From contig AZHD01000006.1 in assembly GCA_001636815.1 (NCBI GenBank), positions 1,313,704 to 1,377,703 on the forward strand: 64,000 bases of DNA, read 5' to 3'. Both the position numbers and the translations under genes were made by a program. This DNA is from Niveomyces insectorum RCEF 264 (taxonomy: Eukaryota > Ascomycota > Sordariomycetes > Hypocreales > Cordycipitaceae). Every line of letters starts with the position of its first letter. Positions within the stretch are counted from its first letter, which is position 1. Below are positions 1 through 11,929 of the stretch, in pieces. Under the pieces are notes generated by a model. The model ran no database searches, had not been told where the DNA came from, and saw only the letters and a list, made by a program, of their open reading frames with translations.

Positions 1-39
1 ACAATTCTAAGTCTTCTACCCACGGAGTACCTAGTCGAA

Positions 40-1320
40 ATGGCTGGCGAGAGTTCCACGACCCAAGGGCGCGTCACGCGCGCCACATCGCGGGCGGCAA
101 CAGAAGTGCCAGCGACGGAAGAAGCCTTCGACCAAACGGCGGGCACTATCACGGTCGCGTCCCCGAATCCACCGGAAAATACGGAGGACGAAGTAGACGA
201 AGCAACGGAAGCGGCGGCCGAAGATGAACGTTACGTCCTAGAGTCGACGGAGGATAAAGACGAGCCGACGGCCACTCCGGTTCTCGAAGATGAAGAAAAA
301 CAAAGGCTCGCGGCCTAGCTTGCAGCCGCCCGTCGCAAAAATCGGCTACGCCGTCTAATCGCCCGCGAGACGTAAGCGGCACTCTCTCTAGACGGGGAGG
401 TAATCCGGTCAGCGGCTGTTACGCCCGCGCCGTCCACCCCTGATATAGACGAGTCTAGCGGAAAAAGCTACGACATTAAGTTTAAGCCCTCTAAGTTGAT
501 GCTAAAGTCTACCTTCCAAAATAAAGAATTCTAAATCAAAGAATTGGAAGTGTTATTCGACGTCGCACCGTAGACGTATACTTCGAAGAGGCGTAAGGTT
601 GCCATCGTATATATAAACATGGAATAAGGGCTATAGAGACGCTAGCAATAGTACATTACATTGTTTAAGACGTAGGAGGAACGTAATTAGGCCGAGGCCT
701 CCTAGATAGAGTTCAAAAAGTAGACGGACACTTTGAGGCCTACGGCGGGCGACCCAAGTCTATAGGCCTATGAAGTATATAGGAGGGCCCGTTAGCGGTA
801 TGGCCAAGCCCCGTCTGACTTCCTTAGCTACCTTAGGTCGCTAGAGGTATAGATGGATCCGTTGACAGAGAGTTTCCGAAAGGAGACCTTTTTCTTAGGG
901 CTTATAGAGCCAATCCGAAAATCACTCAACGCGTCAATCGATACTAAGTCGGCGTCGCTTCGAGAGGTGGCTACCAAGGCCGAGAACTTCTACCTTTAGT
1001 CCGAAGGGAGAACCCAATTAAAGGGATTTCCCCAATCGCGGCCCGACGAGGGTAGGGGCACCAGGGACTCCAAGGCTTCTTTCCCGCGTAAGTCTAAGCG
1101 CCGCCATTAAAAAAGCCTTTGGCGAAAGCTAGAAGGCGGCCACCGGCCGCCCCGGCGAGCCGATAGCGCGAGGTCTACGGGCCGACCATTGTTAGAAGTG
1201 ACGTACTATAAGTGTCATAGGAAGGGGCACTACTCGAACGACTACCGAAGTAATCCCAAAGTACAAAGTACGTCGATAGAGGCCAGAGAGTCAACCCTAT
1301 CGTCAAAAAACTAGATAGCC
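40..1320 (+). pseudogene. gag of chromovirus copy A (degenerate)
   Basis: The frame opens with ATG at 40 (MAGESSTTQG) and begins with an acidic, Thr/Glu-rich segment before the first in-frame TAG near 318. The same frame reaches a retroviral zinc knuckle at 1204-1245 with the C-X2-C-X4-H-X4-C spacing, but the first and last Cys codons now read TAC (Tyr), a TGC-to-TAC change expected from RIP on the other strand. Gag packages element RNA into particles in the cytoplasm. The same start region is recognisable, inverted, just inside the LTR at 14450 and again near 18035. The protein cannot be made intact because of repeated stops. Confidence 0.8.
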
Positions 1321-1399
1321 CTCGCCCTAGTCCTAACGGCGAGGAGCCATACGTTGAAATCGGGACGCGGCGTTATACTACGGTAGTGTACTACGGGTA

Positions 1400-4300
1400 A
1401 GCCGACGTCGAGTCGACGATTAATCTCGACACGGAAGTAGAAATAGACATCGTCAGCGTCTAATTCGCTAGACGTATACAGCTTCGCAAAGCCAAACACC
1501 CCGGCTTAATACTCGGATTAGCCAATCTATAAGCGATGAGATCCTACGGCGTGTAGGAAGTCCCGTTTACATTGATAGACTTCCGCGGTCGGTCAAAGAA
1601 GGCGACTCGCTAGTGTGTCGCGGTCGACAGGCTAGAGGCACCAGGTATTAGCCCAGTTTTGTTGGTAGTAACCGGGCTTAATGCCCTGAATATTGATATA
1701 CCCGTACGAGCCCAGTGGCGCTTTGCCCATAGCGATCAAGAGTTACAAATTGAATCCGCTAGGAAGTTCGCGAAGACCACTCGCAATAAGGTTGTAGTGT
1801 TTGCGGTATTCGTTCATACGATGCCGCCTCGGGGACCAGAGATAGACGAAGAGGATAATCTTCTCCCCGACGACGAAGCGCTAGAGAGTCGCCAAGGAGT
1901 CGAGATTCCTCCCGAACTACGGGATTTTCGGGATATGTTCGATACGTCCAAAGCGGCTATACTTCTAGCGTAAAAGGAGACCAACCATACCATCGATCTA
2001 GTAGAGGGAGGTCAGCCGCCGTACGGATCTATCTATCTACTCTCTAAGCGAGAACTGTCGGAACTCCGGCGGTATATTAACGAGAACCTAGCGAACGGCC
2101 GTATCAGGCCGTCCAAAAGCCCTATAGGGGCTCCAATTTTATTTGTACCAAAGAAGGACGGAACTCTCCGTCTATGTATAGACTACCGGGGGCTTAACAA
2201 AGTCACCGTAAAGAACCGGTACGCTTTACCGTTAATCTCGGAGATCCTAGACCGGATTAATGGTACACAATTCTTTTCCAAACTGGACATTAAGGATGCC
2301 TACCATCGGATCCGTATCAAGGGCGGCGATGAGTGGAAAACGGCGTTTTGTACGCGGTACGGCCATTTTGAATATTTTTTGGTATTACCCTTTGGGGCTT
2401 AACCAACGCCCCGGCCACATTCTAGCATTACATCCATGTCGCCCTTAGGGGACTGGTTGACGTTACGTGTATCGCCTACATCGACGACGTATTGGTATTT
2501 TCTAAGACCAGGGAGGAACATACGCGGCACCTCTACGAAGTCCTGTCGCGTCTACGTCGGGTCCAACTGTATACCAATCCAGGCAAGTACAGCTTCTACC
2601 AGAAGGAAGTAGAATTCCTTGGCTTTGTACTATCTACGGAAGGCGTCAGAATAGACGAAAGCAGAGTCGCCACCGTGACGAAGTGGCCTAAGCCAGAGTC
2701 ATATAGAGAAGTCCAAGTGTTCCTCGGCTTCTATAACTTTTACCGTAGATTTATCGAGAAGTATTCAGCGCTAGTAGCGCCCCTCAACGAAATGATGAAG
2801 GGGATGAAGAATGGTAGGAAGCCGGGCGAAGTTACGTTGTCGCCTCGCCAGCGGCAAGCCTTCGAGGCGCTAAAGTAGAAATTTCAAGAGGCGCTACTAC
2901 TAAGACACTTCGATCCCGCTCGCCTACTTCGGCTCGAGACCGATGTATCTAAGGAGGTAGAAACGGGTGTACTGTTATAGCCAGACGACGAAGGGCGGTA
3001 CCACTCTATCGCCTTTTGGTCAAGAAAATGGAAGGGGCTAGAGTTGAACTATAGCACCCTAGATTAGGAGATGATGGCTATAGTGGAGAGCTTCAAGCAT
3101 TGGCGCTAGTACTTAGAAGGGAGCCGACAGCGAGTCGAAGTCTTGTCGGACTATACTAATTTACGGTCCTTCATGGGCTAGCAAAAACTCAACGGCCGCC
3201 AAGCGCGTTAGGTGATATTTCTAATACCATTTGACTTTGAAATTAAGTACTAGGCGGGCAAGCGTAACCCGGCAGACGCCCCGTCGCGTCGCCCCGACTA
3301 CTGGACGTCGTAGGAGGAGCGCATCGATCAGAGCCTGTTGCCCGATCTAGAGTAACGGCTGGTCTCTATTTAAGAAGTATTAATCCCAACCCTATACATG
3401 GGAAAAGGGCAGGCCACGGAGGGCCCAGGGCCAAAGAACGCTAAGCCCATTTGGATTTAAGCCATCAAGGCACGAGCACCGCCAAAGAAGCGCCGGCGAC
3501 GTACCCGCGGCAAGAAAGAGGGCCGACTTGCAAAGTCGACTTACAAAGCAGTCGCCCATTCTAGAACAATTTTTCTATCGTACCCTGGCATAGTCAGTGA
3601 CCGTACGGAAGGATACAACGTCGGCCGAAATTAAAGAACCGCTCTAAGGAGCGCTGTTGGCACTGTAAGCAAGTGACCCATTCTATATTAAGAAGAAAGA
3701 CGCCGACGATACGCGGGACTCCCGCTAGCGTACTACGACGGAGGGATTGTTGCGATACCGACACTACGTCTACGTTCTAGAAGATGCTACGCTTAGAACT
3801 AAGATTATCCGTCGGTACTACGACGACCCGTAGGCGGAACATTTTGGTAGGGCAAGAACTAGTGAAATTATTAAGAGAAAATTCTACTAGCCAACGATAT
3901 AAAAGGATATCAATATATATATAGCTTCGTACCCGTGCCAAAAAGTGTCTTTACGAAGGTATAAACCGTACGGCCAGTTGCAACCACTACCACCCTCGAA
4001 GCGTCCGTAGTAAGAGATATCCATGGATTTTATTGTTGGACTACCCGCCGTATAGCACCAAGGATAGCTCGTTGATACGATCTTGGTAGTGGTCGATAGG
4101 TATACGAAGGCAATACGCTTTATTCTAGTGTCTTCGTAGATTACGGCGGAGGAATTGGCCGCCGTATTTAAGCGAGAAGTCGGGACACGCTATGGGATAC
4201 TAGACGGTATCGTCACCGATAGAAGGAGCGTTTTCACCTACGTATTCTAGCGAGAATTTTGCGTCATTTTGGTAATACGCCGGCGACTCTCTACCGTACA

Positions 4301-5051
4301 CCATCCACAAACCGATGGCTAGACCGAGCGTATAAATCAAGTGTTGGAACACTACCTACGCGCCTTCGTCAACACCGAGTAAACCAACTGGGCGTCGCTA
4401 TTGCTATAGGCGGAGTTCGTATGTAATAATGTACAAAATGCCTCTATAGGAGAAACCCCTTTTCGTCTTTTAATAGGATACGATCCCCGTACTGTTGATG
4501 ACGTCGAGGCCGACGTATACGAAGGGGAGGTACCGGTAGTCGGTGACAGAATTCAAAAGCTACAAGAACTACGTAAGAAGGCAGCGGATCACCTACGTAC
4601 CGCGCAAGAGTCGCAAGCGAAATACTACAACAAAAAATACAAACCCATAGAATTCAAAGTTGGGGATTTGGTGGTACTATCTACATAGAATATACGCCTC
4701 AAGGTCCCTTAAAAGAAGCTGGCACCAAAATTCATTGGCCCGTTTAGAGTACTAGAGAAAATAGGAAAGTAGGCGTACCGATTAGCACTACCGTAGCAAT
4801 ACCAAAGACTATATAATGTTTTCCCGGTTACGCTACTAGAGCCGTAGCGAGTGAGAGACGCCAACGAAGCGATGGCGATACGTATATCGGACTTGGATGA
4901 CGACCCCGATAAATGGGAGGTCGAGGTAGTGAAAGACAAAGCGACTCGTAAAGGAGAAGTCTACTACTTAATCAAATGGGCAGAATGGCCCGCAGAGTAC
5001 AATCAATGGGTGCCCGAAGAAGACATAGTAAACGCCCAAGAGGCGGTATAG
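1400..5051 (+). pseudogene. pol of chromovirus copy A: protease, RT, RNase H, integrase, chromodomain (degenerate)
   Basis: Pol begins in the -1 frame relative to gag. The aspartic protease active site is near 1428 (DTEVEID where DTGAEI-type is expected). RT follows: DYRGLNKVTVKNRYALPL near 2190, then FSKLDIKDAYHRIR, and the YIDD catalytic box at 2477-2488. A frameshift lies near 2395-2402 inside the PFGLTNAP motif. RNase H (LRLETDVS near 2930) and integrase (MDFIVGLP near 4021, VTDRRSVF near 4217, HHPQTDG near 4301) come next. A C-terminal chromodomain at about 4911-5050 (WEVEVVKDKATRKGEVYYLI, then IKWAEWP) marks it as a chromovirus; in such elements this domain binds modified histones and steers integration to heterochromatin. 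Many internal TAG codons make it non-functional. Confidence 0.9.
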
Positions 5052-5140
5052 GATTACCAAAAGCGTATAAAGTCAAAGGCCAAAGTAAAGAAGTAGCTGA
5101 ATTCAAATAAACTATCTGGCGTACACCGGCAGGGCAACGG

Positions 5141-5243
5141 CCTCTCCGCGACGGCGAGTCGCGTGAATAAAAATCAAAGAAATAGAAAATAAAGAGAGTG
5201 CGTACCTAACGGGCGCCTACCTCTCCGCGACGGCGGGTCGCGT
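5141..5243 (+). repeat. Direct repeat carrying a GC stem-loop, downstream of pol
   Basis: Two copies of a CTCTCCGCGACGGCG unit, about 80 bp apart (5142 and 5221), each continue into GTCGCG, so each can fold as CGCGAC / GTCGCG around a 5-base loop. Purine-rich A/AG runs follow each copy. The repeat sits between the chromodomain stop and the antisense ORF; a role as a 3' processing or transcript-end signal is possible but not shown. Confidence 0.55.
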
Positions 5244-5280
5244 AAAGAATAAAGAAAATAAAGGAAAGAAATAAAGAAAA

Positions 5281-6837
5281 TTACTCCAATATCGGAGTTA
5301 GATGGGCGACGCGGCGCTCGACCCGCTGGGCCGAAAGACCTTCGGCGGTAGACATAGAGCGTATATCCGTAACGAAGGTAGCTACGCGCTCCGTCTAGAC
5401 ATCGTAAAGCCGGTCACCCGGCTCGAGGCGTAGAAGCCGCGCCGCCGGGTCGACGGTGTCCCGGCCCGAAGCGAGTAGGCGGCGCTCGCGACCGGCCCTA
5501 GCTTCTTAAATCAACGCGTCGTAACGCGCGTAGGGCCGCCAGGGCCACCCCGAAGGCTATACAATACTTTGTGGCGGCGCTAAATTTTAAGTATAGTATT
5601 GGCCAACTCCCCTCTAAGAAGGAGGAAAGTTAGCGGCGCTCTATCTTCGCGTTCGAAGGACTATGCTCAACGTACCGCGCTACCGAACGCAATACCGCCT
5701 AGATATTCCCGGCTATAAGAGCCGGTTGGGGCTCGTACGGCCGTTTGAACGCTATATAAACAATATAACGAGACGTCGGGCCAAGTTTATAGCGCAACGC
5801 CTAGTAGGCGTTGGCGCCCCGGTAGCGGCCTATAGTACGGGATACATAAATTTCGTAGGCGTAGATTTGCGGATCAATTGTAACATCTAGTTCAGGGTCG
5901 CGCGAGGCAGCCGAGCCCTCGTCGTTATCGTTACTAGCGTTATTGTCTTGGTCGTTGTCACCCTAGTCATTGTTGTCTTCTCCGCCTCCGACATTATTAT
6001 CCTCGTTACCGTCGGCATCCCTACCGCCATCGTCGTTGCCACCGCCGTCGTTGGCGTTGATGTCACTAGCGCGGTAGATGTCTTCGTCGACCATGTCGTC
6101 TCTATTGTCGCCCTCTAGAGCGTCGACGGCGGGCCGAGTGGCTGGCTCGACCTAAACTCGCGCGGCGAGAGCCGCGGTAGAAGAACGGACGGGCCAAGCG
6201 TTACCCGCTGCCCGCTTAGAGGGCGCCGTCTACTCGGCGGAGCGCGCTTGGAGGGACTTGCCGCAACGCGAGGACGAGTAGGAGTAGGCGCGGGACCAGG
6301 CGTACTGGCCGTAGCTTTGACAGTAGAACGTACGGCGAGCAGTGCCGTGATTTTGTTCCGAGTAGACATGCCCGGGCGTATAGAAGATCGCGACCCCATA
6401 GAGGGAGGCGCCCGAGTAGGGGGCGTACCGGCAATGGCCCGAAGGCGGGCCGCCGTCGGGCTAGAAGGCCCTATAGGAGCAATAGAGACGTACCGCTAAG
6501 GAGAAGGCGTAACTAGTACCGCGGGTATCGTCGTCATAGGCGTAGAAGGTATAGCCGTAGCGGACAAAGAAGGTAGCGGACCCGGAGCCGGCGCAGAGCC
6601 GCTAGCGTATCGACGACGAACCACCGTTAGGCTGACCGCCCCAGTGAATTTAACAGCGGCGTATCGCTAAGTAGAAGGTATAACAGGCGTCCCGGAAGTG
6701 ACCGTCATAGGCGCGGACGGCGTGTTCGCAGTAGCCAAAGTAGGCAAGGGCCCCGGGACCGATACCGAGTCGCCAGCACTTCGTTAGCGATCCTCCTTAC
6801 GGCGCTTACGCCGAGCCTCTTTCGAAGGCTTACCTAT
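5281..6837 (-). pseudogene. Antisense ORF in the 3' region of the chromovirus (degenerate, unknown product)
   Basis: On the strand opposite gag-pol, a long protein-like reading survives. It would start at an ATA (RIPped ATG) at 6837, giving (M)GKPSKEARRKRRKEDR, run through a Pro/Ser/Thr-rich segment, switch frame near 6260 into an acidic Asp/Asn/Gly-rich stretch (about 5905-6115), continue with DPQIYAYEIYVSRTIGRYRG (around 5840-5890), shift back near 5560 and end ...VERRVAHLTPILE at a TAA at 5281-5283. In-frame interruptions are almost all TAG/TAA consistent with RIP of CAG/CAA/TGG. I recognise no domain. The 5' end is also kept in the deletion derivative at 10076-10691, so the region belongs to the element. 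Plant LTR elements are known to carry extra antisense ORFs; for this fungal element it is an observation from sequence only. Confidence 0.55.
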
Positions 6838-7333
6838 CTCGGTAAAAAACGAAAATCTGAATTGAGGATTAAATAACGAACTTTTACTCTTAGGACATAG
6901 ACCCAGGAAAACTTATAGAGACAAGATAGGAAAAATTCTCCCTAAAGCAAAGGGGGCGACCGCGTTTATATATAGGGCCGACGGCTACTCGTAGAAAAGT
7001 AAACAAACAAATAAATAAACGAAGGAAGGAGCGACCGGCTCCTAAAAGACACTTATTCAGTACAAGCACAAAGCGCCTACACACTATAGACGAGCCGCAA
7101 TAAAGGCAGACACCAGAGAAGAGACAAAGGAGGCATAGAGTGACCGGCTAAACACAAATATATTCAGAAAGACGAGAAGCCCGCACTCCGTGAATATGGC
7201 CAGAGAGTCTAAGACGGACCGCCGGCGCGTCGTCGCCGGCCGCCATACTTCTACCGTTGAACAAAGAAGTACTAGGACGTTCTCTTAATACTCCCTATGA
7301 ATAGGGAAACACGAACTGAGGGACCAGTTCGTT

Positions 7334-7349
7334 AAGGGGGGAGGATAAT
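7334..7349 (+). other. Polypurine tract (plus-strand primer) of copy A
   Basis: A run of A and G (AAGGGGGGAGGATAA plus a T) lies directly against the LTR start TGTCATAAC at 7350. A polypurine tract in this position primes plus-strand DNA synthesis in LTR retrotransposons, and it fixes the LTR to its right as the 3' LTR of the plus-strand element. The equivalent site in the deletion derivative is at about 10676-10691. Confidence 0.75.
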
Positions 7350-7689
7350 TGTCATAACCCTCGGTACGTACACCCATAGTCGACGGAAAGTCGACGGCGA
7401 GCCGCAGGCGTGCCGCGAGCCCCGTTCCACGTGACAGCCCATGTGACGGGCGGCGTGACGGGCTAGGTGACGGGACGCACCCGAGGCCAGGGCTCAGGGC
7501 CCGCAACAAAGTTATGCCGGGCCTAGTGCACCGTATATGGGATATCCTTTATTTAGTTGCCCCTTCTTTTCGTACGAATTAGGAAGGGGACAAGACTTAG
7601 TCTTGTTATGAATACAGACCTACCTTCGCCCTCACATACGTACCATTAATGTGACGCATTCGCTACGCCATCGACTACCTGCTCCACCA
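7350..7689 (+). repeat. 3' LTR of chromovirus copy A
   Basis: About 340 bp starting TGTCATAAC. It aligns along its length with the LTRs at 9742-10075, 10692-11030 and (inverted) 14450-14787. Compared with those, the last dozen or so bases, which should end in TTACA/TTATA, are missing, and unrelated AT-rich DNA starts at 7690, so the LTR is clipped. It contains four 12-bp units of the GTGACGGG type at 7431-7478 that are less preserved in the other copies. It is the least mutated of the four LTRs. Confidence 0.85.
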
Positions 7690-9741
7690 AACAAGGGAAA
7701 ACTTAAAGTAAAAAACTTTTAATTTAAAACTATTTAATTTATTAAAAAATACTTTTAGCCTTTTTATTTTTAAAGTACCTTTAAACTTATAAATAAGTTT
7801 AGTAGATTTTTACCGTTATTTTAAGAACCTTTAACCTTAAAACTTTAAAGTACTTTAGTTTTTAAGCTTAGTAACTTCTATAAACTATTTAAGCTTATTG
7901 GCTATTACCGGCTTAGTAAGAGGGTTTACTAATTATAATTTATTAAAAAAGTAAACTATATTTAATAAGTCTTTATTTATTTCGTTCCTTATTTAATAAT
8001 ATGTAACGTTTATATACTTAGATTTATTATAGAAGGTATCTCTTTTTAAAAGAGTTTTAATACTTAAATTATTTATTAAAATCGTTGGTACTTTTTTATT
8101 ATTATAAAGAGTATTAAACTCTAAAAATTATTAAACTCTTTAAATATATAATTTAAATAAATAGCTTCTTTATTAGCCTTTTTAAAGGCTACATATTTAG
8201 CTTTTATAATAGATAGGGCTATAACGTCCTATTTTTTAAATAACTAGCTAATAGCTGTATTTTTAAATAAGGTTATATAACCTAAAGTGGACTTTTTATC
8301 GTTTAGATTAAACGCGTAATCTAAGTCTAAATATACTATTAAAGTATTATTTATATTAAGCTTATTAACTTTAATTTCATAATAGAAGTCAGGATATTTA
8401 TTTAGATACCCTTAAATTTTATCTAACGCTTTAAAATACGTAGTATCGGGCTTAGATATATAATGAAAGCACTTTATAACCGGATAAATTATATTAAACC
8501 GTATTTTTAAGGCTAGGTATAATAATCCACCTATTTCTTTCTAATATAAGTTTATTTCGGCCTAACTAGGTTTTATACGAGCCTTTCTTAATTTAAGTCT
8601 TAATAAATAGAACGTATTAAAGTACCTTACGTTTTCTTTATTAAAACGTTCAATTAATTCCTTAGTATAATTATCTAAGTTAATATCTAACTCGTATTTA
8701 TTTATACGGTTAAATTATATACCTAAAAATTTATTAACTGGCCCGAGCCTCTTTAAATCTAGCTTATTAGCTAGTAAATTAATTAATTCGTTAATAGCCT
8801 TATTATTAAGGCTAATAACTAATATATTATCAATATAAATAAAAAGAATAGTTTTAGCCTCTTTATAAATAAATAGCGCGTTATTATAAAAAAAGACTTC
8901 GAATTTAATATTAAGTAAAATATCTTTAAGATATTTATACTATAAACGGGGTACTTATTTTAACCCGTATAATGATTTATTTAATTTATACACTTTATTT
9001 AAATTATTAGTATTTTTAAAACCTATTAGTTAAATAATATAGAGTTTTTTATCTATTTTAAGATGCAAAAAAGCGTTTTTAATATCGTACTAAGTTAAAT
9101 CCTAGCCTTAATTTATAACTATAATTAATACTAGCCTATAAATTTTAAGGCGTATAGTAGTAAAAAAAGTCTTTAAGTAATTTATACCTAGAACCTAGTG
9201 AAATCCTTAAACTATCTAACGTATTTTATAACGTATAGGTTTATTATTAAAGTCTTTTTTAATAGTAAAGACTGAACGGCCACCTAGAGCTTTTTTATTA
9301 AGTGGTAAATCTATTAAATCCTAGGTTTCTTATTTAATTAAAGAAGTATACTCTTTTTTTATAGTATTAAACTATTCTTCTTTATTAAGGTTATTTATAG
9401 CCTTTTTATAATTATTCGGCTTATTTTCTATATTAGTTATTAATATAAAATTAAGCTCTTCTTTATTTAATTTATCCTTATCTTCTATATAATTATTATA
9501 ACTATAATTAGTTAGAAGAGAGGGTATATCTATCACTAATTTTTCTTTATTATAAGGATTTTTATTTTTATTACCGTCGAGGGTACGCTAGGATTATTAT
9601 TCTTATTATTTATAAAAGTAGAAGTAGATTTTAAATTTTTATCTTTTAATATAGTTATATCCCTCGATATAATTACCTGTTTTAATTTAAGTATATACGC
9701 TTTATAATTATTACTACCCTTTTAATAGCCTATAAGATAAC

Positions 9742-10075
9742 TGTTATAACCTTTAGTACGTATATATATAGTTGACGGTAAGCCGCTAGCGAGCCGTAGG
9801 CGTACCGTAAGGACGCTTATATATAATAGCCTATATAACGGGCCGGGTGACGAGACGTACCCGAGGCCAGGGCTCAGGGCCCGTATTAAGGTAATACCGG
9901 GCTTAACGTATATATAGGATATTTATTTAGTTACCCCTTCTTCTCGTACGAATTAAAAAAGGGATAAGACTTAGTCTTATTATAAATATAGACTTACTTT
10001 TGCCCTTATATACGTACTATTAACGTAACGAATTCGCTACGCTATCGACTACCTACTTTACTAACTTATATTATA
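9742..10075 (+). repeat. 5' LTR of copy B
   Basis: 334 bp, TGTTATAAC at the start and ATTATA at the end (RIPped form of a TG...CA LTR). It is homologous to the LTR at 7350 and is followed by the element leader ATTTTAAGTC. Confidence 0.85.
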
Positions 10076-10691
10076 ATTTTAAGTCTTCGGGGGCCTTAGC
10101 GCTTACTCCGAGTCGTTATTATTTTATTAGCGAGCCGCTTCGCGGCGCTAGCGACGATTTTCCTTCGAACTTTTACCTATTATAACAAGAAATAAAGACA
10201 AAATTATAATTATTAATTAAAGGTAATAAGTAATAAACTTTACTAAGATATAGACTTAAGAAAACCCGTTAAAATAAGAAAATTTTACTTCTTTTAAATA
10301 GAAGGGGACGACCGCGTTTATATATAAGGCCGACGGTTACTCGTAGAAAAGTAAATAAATAAAAAAAGGTACGACCGATTAAATAAACCATTTATTTAAT
10401 ACGTATGAAATGTACTTACGTATTGTAGATAAGTTATAAAGGTTATAGGCTAAAAGAGAATAAAAAAGATATAAGGTGACTAGTTAAATAAAAATATATT
10501 TAGAAAAATAAGAAACCTACACTTTACGAATATAATTAAAGAGTTAAAGACGGACCGTCGATATATTACCGTTTAACCGTTATTCCGAAAATAAAAAGAT
10601 ATAAAAACGTTCTTTTAATACTTTTTATAATTAAAAGATTAGTAAGATAAATACGAACTAAAAGACTAATTCGTTAAAGGGGGAGAATAAT

Positions 10692-11030
10692 TATTATAAC
10701 TCTTAGTACGTATATATATAGTCGACGGTAAGCCGTTAACGAGCCGTAAACATACCGTAAAGACGCTTATACGTAATAGCTTATATAACGGGCCGGGTAA
10801 CAAAAAGTACCCAAGGCTAGGGCTTAGGGTTTATATTAAAGTAATACCGGACCTAGCGTATTATATATATAGGATATTTATTTAGTTACCCCTTCTTTTC
10901 GTATAAATTAAGAAGGGGATAAGATTTAGTCTTATTATAAATATAAACCTACCTTTGCCTTTATATACGTACTATTAACGTAACGAATTCGTTACGTTAT
11001 CGACTACCTACTTTATTAACTCTTATTATA
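10692..11030 (+). repeat. 3' LTR of copy B
   Basis: 339 bp, beginning TATTATAAC (TG to TA by RIP) and ending ATTATA, preceded by the purine tract and followed by the ATAAC duplication at 11031-11035. Confidence 0.85.
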
Positions 11031-11929
11031 ATAACCTTTTAAAGCTTTAAATAATAATTTATTTTTATTCGGCCTTTTATTTAAAATATAAACTATAAAA
11101 CTTATAATTTTTAAATTATTAAGATTTAGTTTTAAATTATTTAATAATTCGTATAGTATTTTAAAACTTAGACTAAAGTGTAGTATACGGTTATATAAAT
11201 AAACCGATATTAATAAAAGCTCCCCTTATAAAGTTTTTAAAAGTTTATTTTTAATATTAATAAATAAACCCTTTATTTTTCTATTAAAGTACGGTTAATC
11301 CGTTTACTTAACTTTAATAGTTCTTTAGTATAAAGTGGTATAGTTAAAAGTATTATTCTATTTTTAAATAAAAAACTTTTAAAGGCTTTATTAATATATT
11401 CTTTACTATTATCGGTTTAAAAGGATATAATAAACGCTTTATAAGCGTTATTTTTAGCTTTAGCTTTAAAGGATTTAAAAACTATTATAGCTTTTATCTT
11501 ATATTTTAATAAATAAGTATATATATACCTAGTTTTTCTATTTATAAAAGTGATAAAATATTTATACCCTTTAAGAGCACTAAGTGTAAAAGGTTTTGTA
11601 ACATCTACAAAATTTTTTTTAAATAAAAATAAGCCTTATTTTTATTTATAAAGGTTTTATTAACCTTATTATATAATTTAGCTCTTAAATAGGTATTATA
11701 AGCTTTAATATTAAAATACGCCTTCAACGGGTTATTTAAATCCGTTATATTTAAACCTTTTTAATTAAAAGGTAGCTTTTTTAAAGCGTTAAAATTTATA
11801 TACTTTATACGTTTATAAAGCGTACTTAAATCGTACTTTTCTTAATTAATATAAATACGGTTTAATAAAAATAAAGACTCTTTTTCTATTAAAGTTATAA
11901 TAGGTACCTAATAAATATAAACGTAATAA

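Larger units (their letters stand above)
1..7689 (+). mobile_element. Ty3/gypsy chromovirus, nearly full length, RIP-damaged (family 1, copy A)
   Basis: The element reads gag, protease, reverse transcriptase, RNase H, integrase, chromodomain, a 2.2-kb 3' region, polypurine tract and 3' LTR, in the order expected for a chromovirus. The 5' LTR lies just outside the window: the first bases match the sequence that directly follows the LTRs at 10075 and (inverted) 14450, so the window opens within a few bases of the LTR/leader junction. Frames are broken mainly by TAG and TAA codons where CAG, CAA or TGG are expected, plus at least one frameshift, so the copy is dead. GC content remains fairly high, so RIP is milder than in the block to its right. 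Family assignment rests on motifs described in the sub-features. Confidence 0.9.
9737..11035 (+). mobile_element. Family-1 gypsy deletion derivative (copy B): LTR - 616 bp - LTR with ATAAC target duplication
   Basis: Two family-1 LTRs (9742-10075 and 10692-11030) flank 616 bp. Inside, about 15 bp of leader identical in layout to position 1 of copy A is followed directly by sequence matching the 3' region of copy A (from about 6790, inside the antisense ORF) to the polypurine tract. Gag and pol are absent. The 5 bases ATAAC occur immediately outside both LTRs (9737-9741 and 11031-11035), a perfect target-site duplication, so the short form itself appears to have integrated into the Copia element, presumably mobilised in trans. 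All of it is heavily RIPped. Confidence 0.85.

Noticed and set aside
5663..5890. 75-codon plus-strand open frame in the chromovirus 3' region
   Set aside because: The minus strand reads more like protein across the whole region (acidic and mixed segments), whereas the plus reading turns Val-rich and stops.
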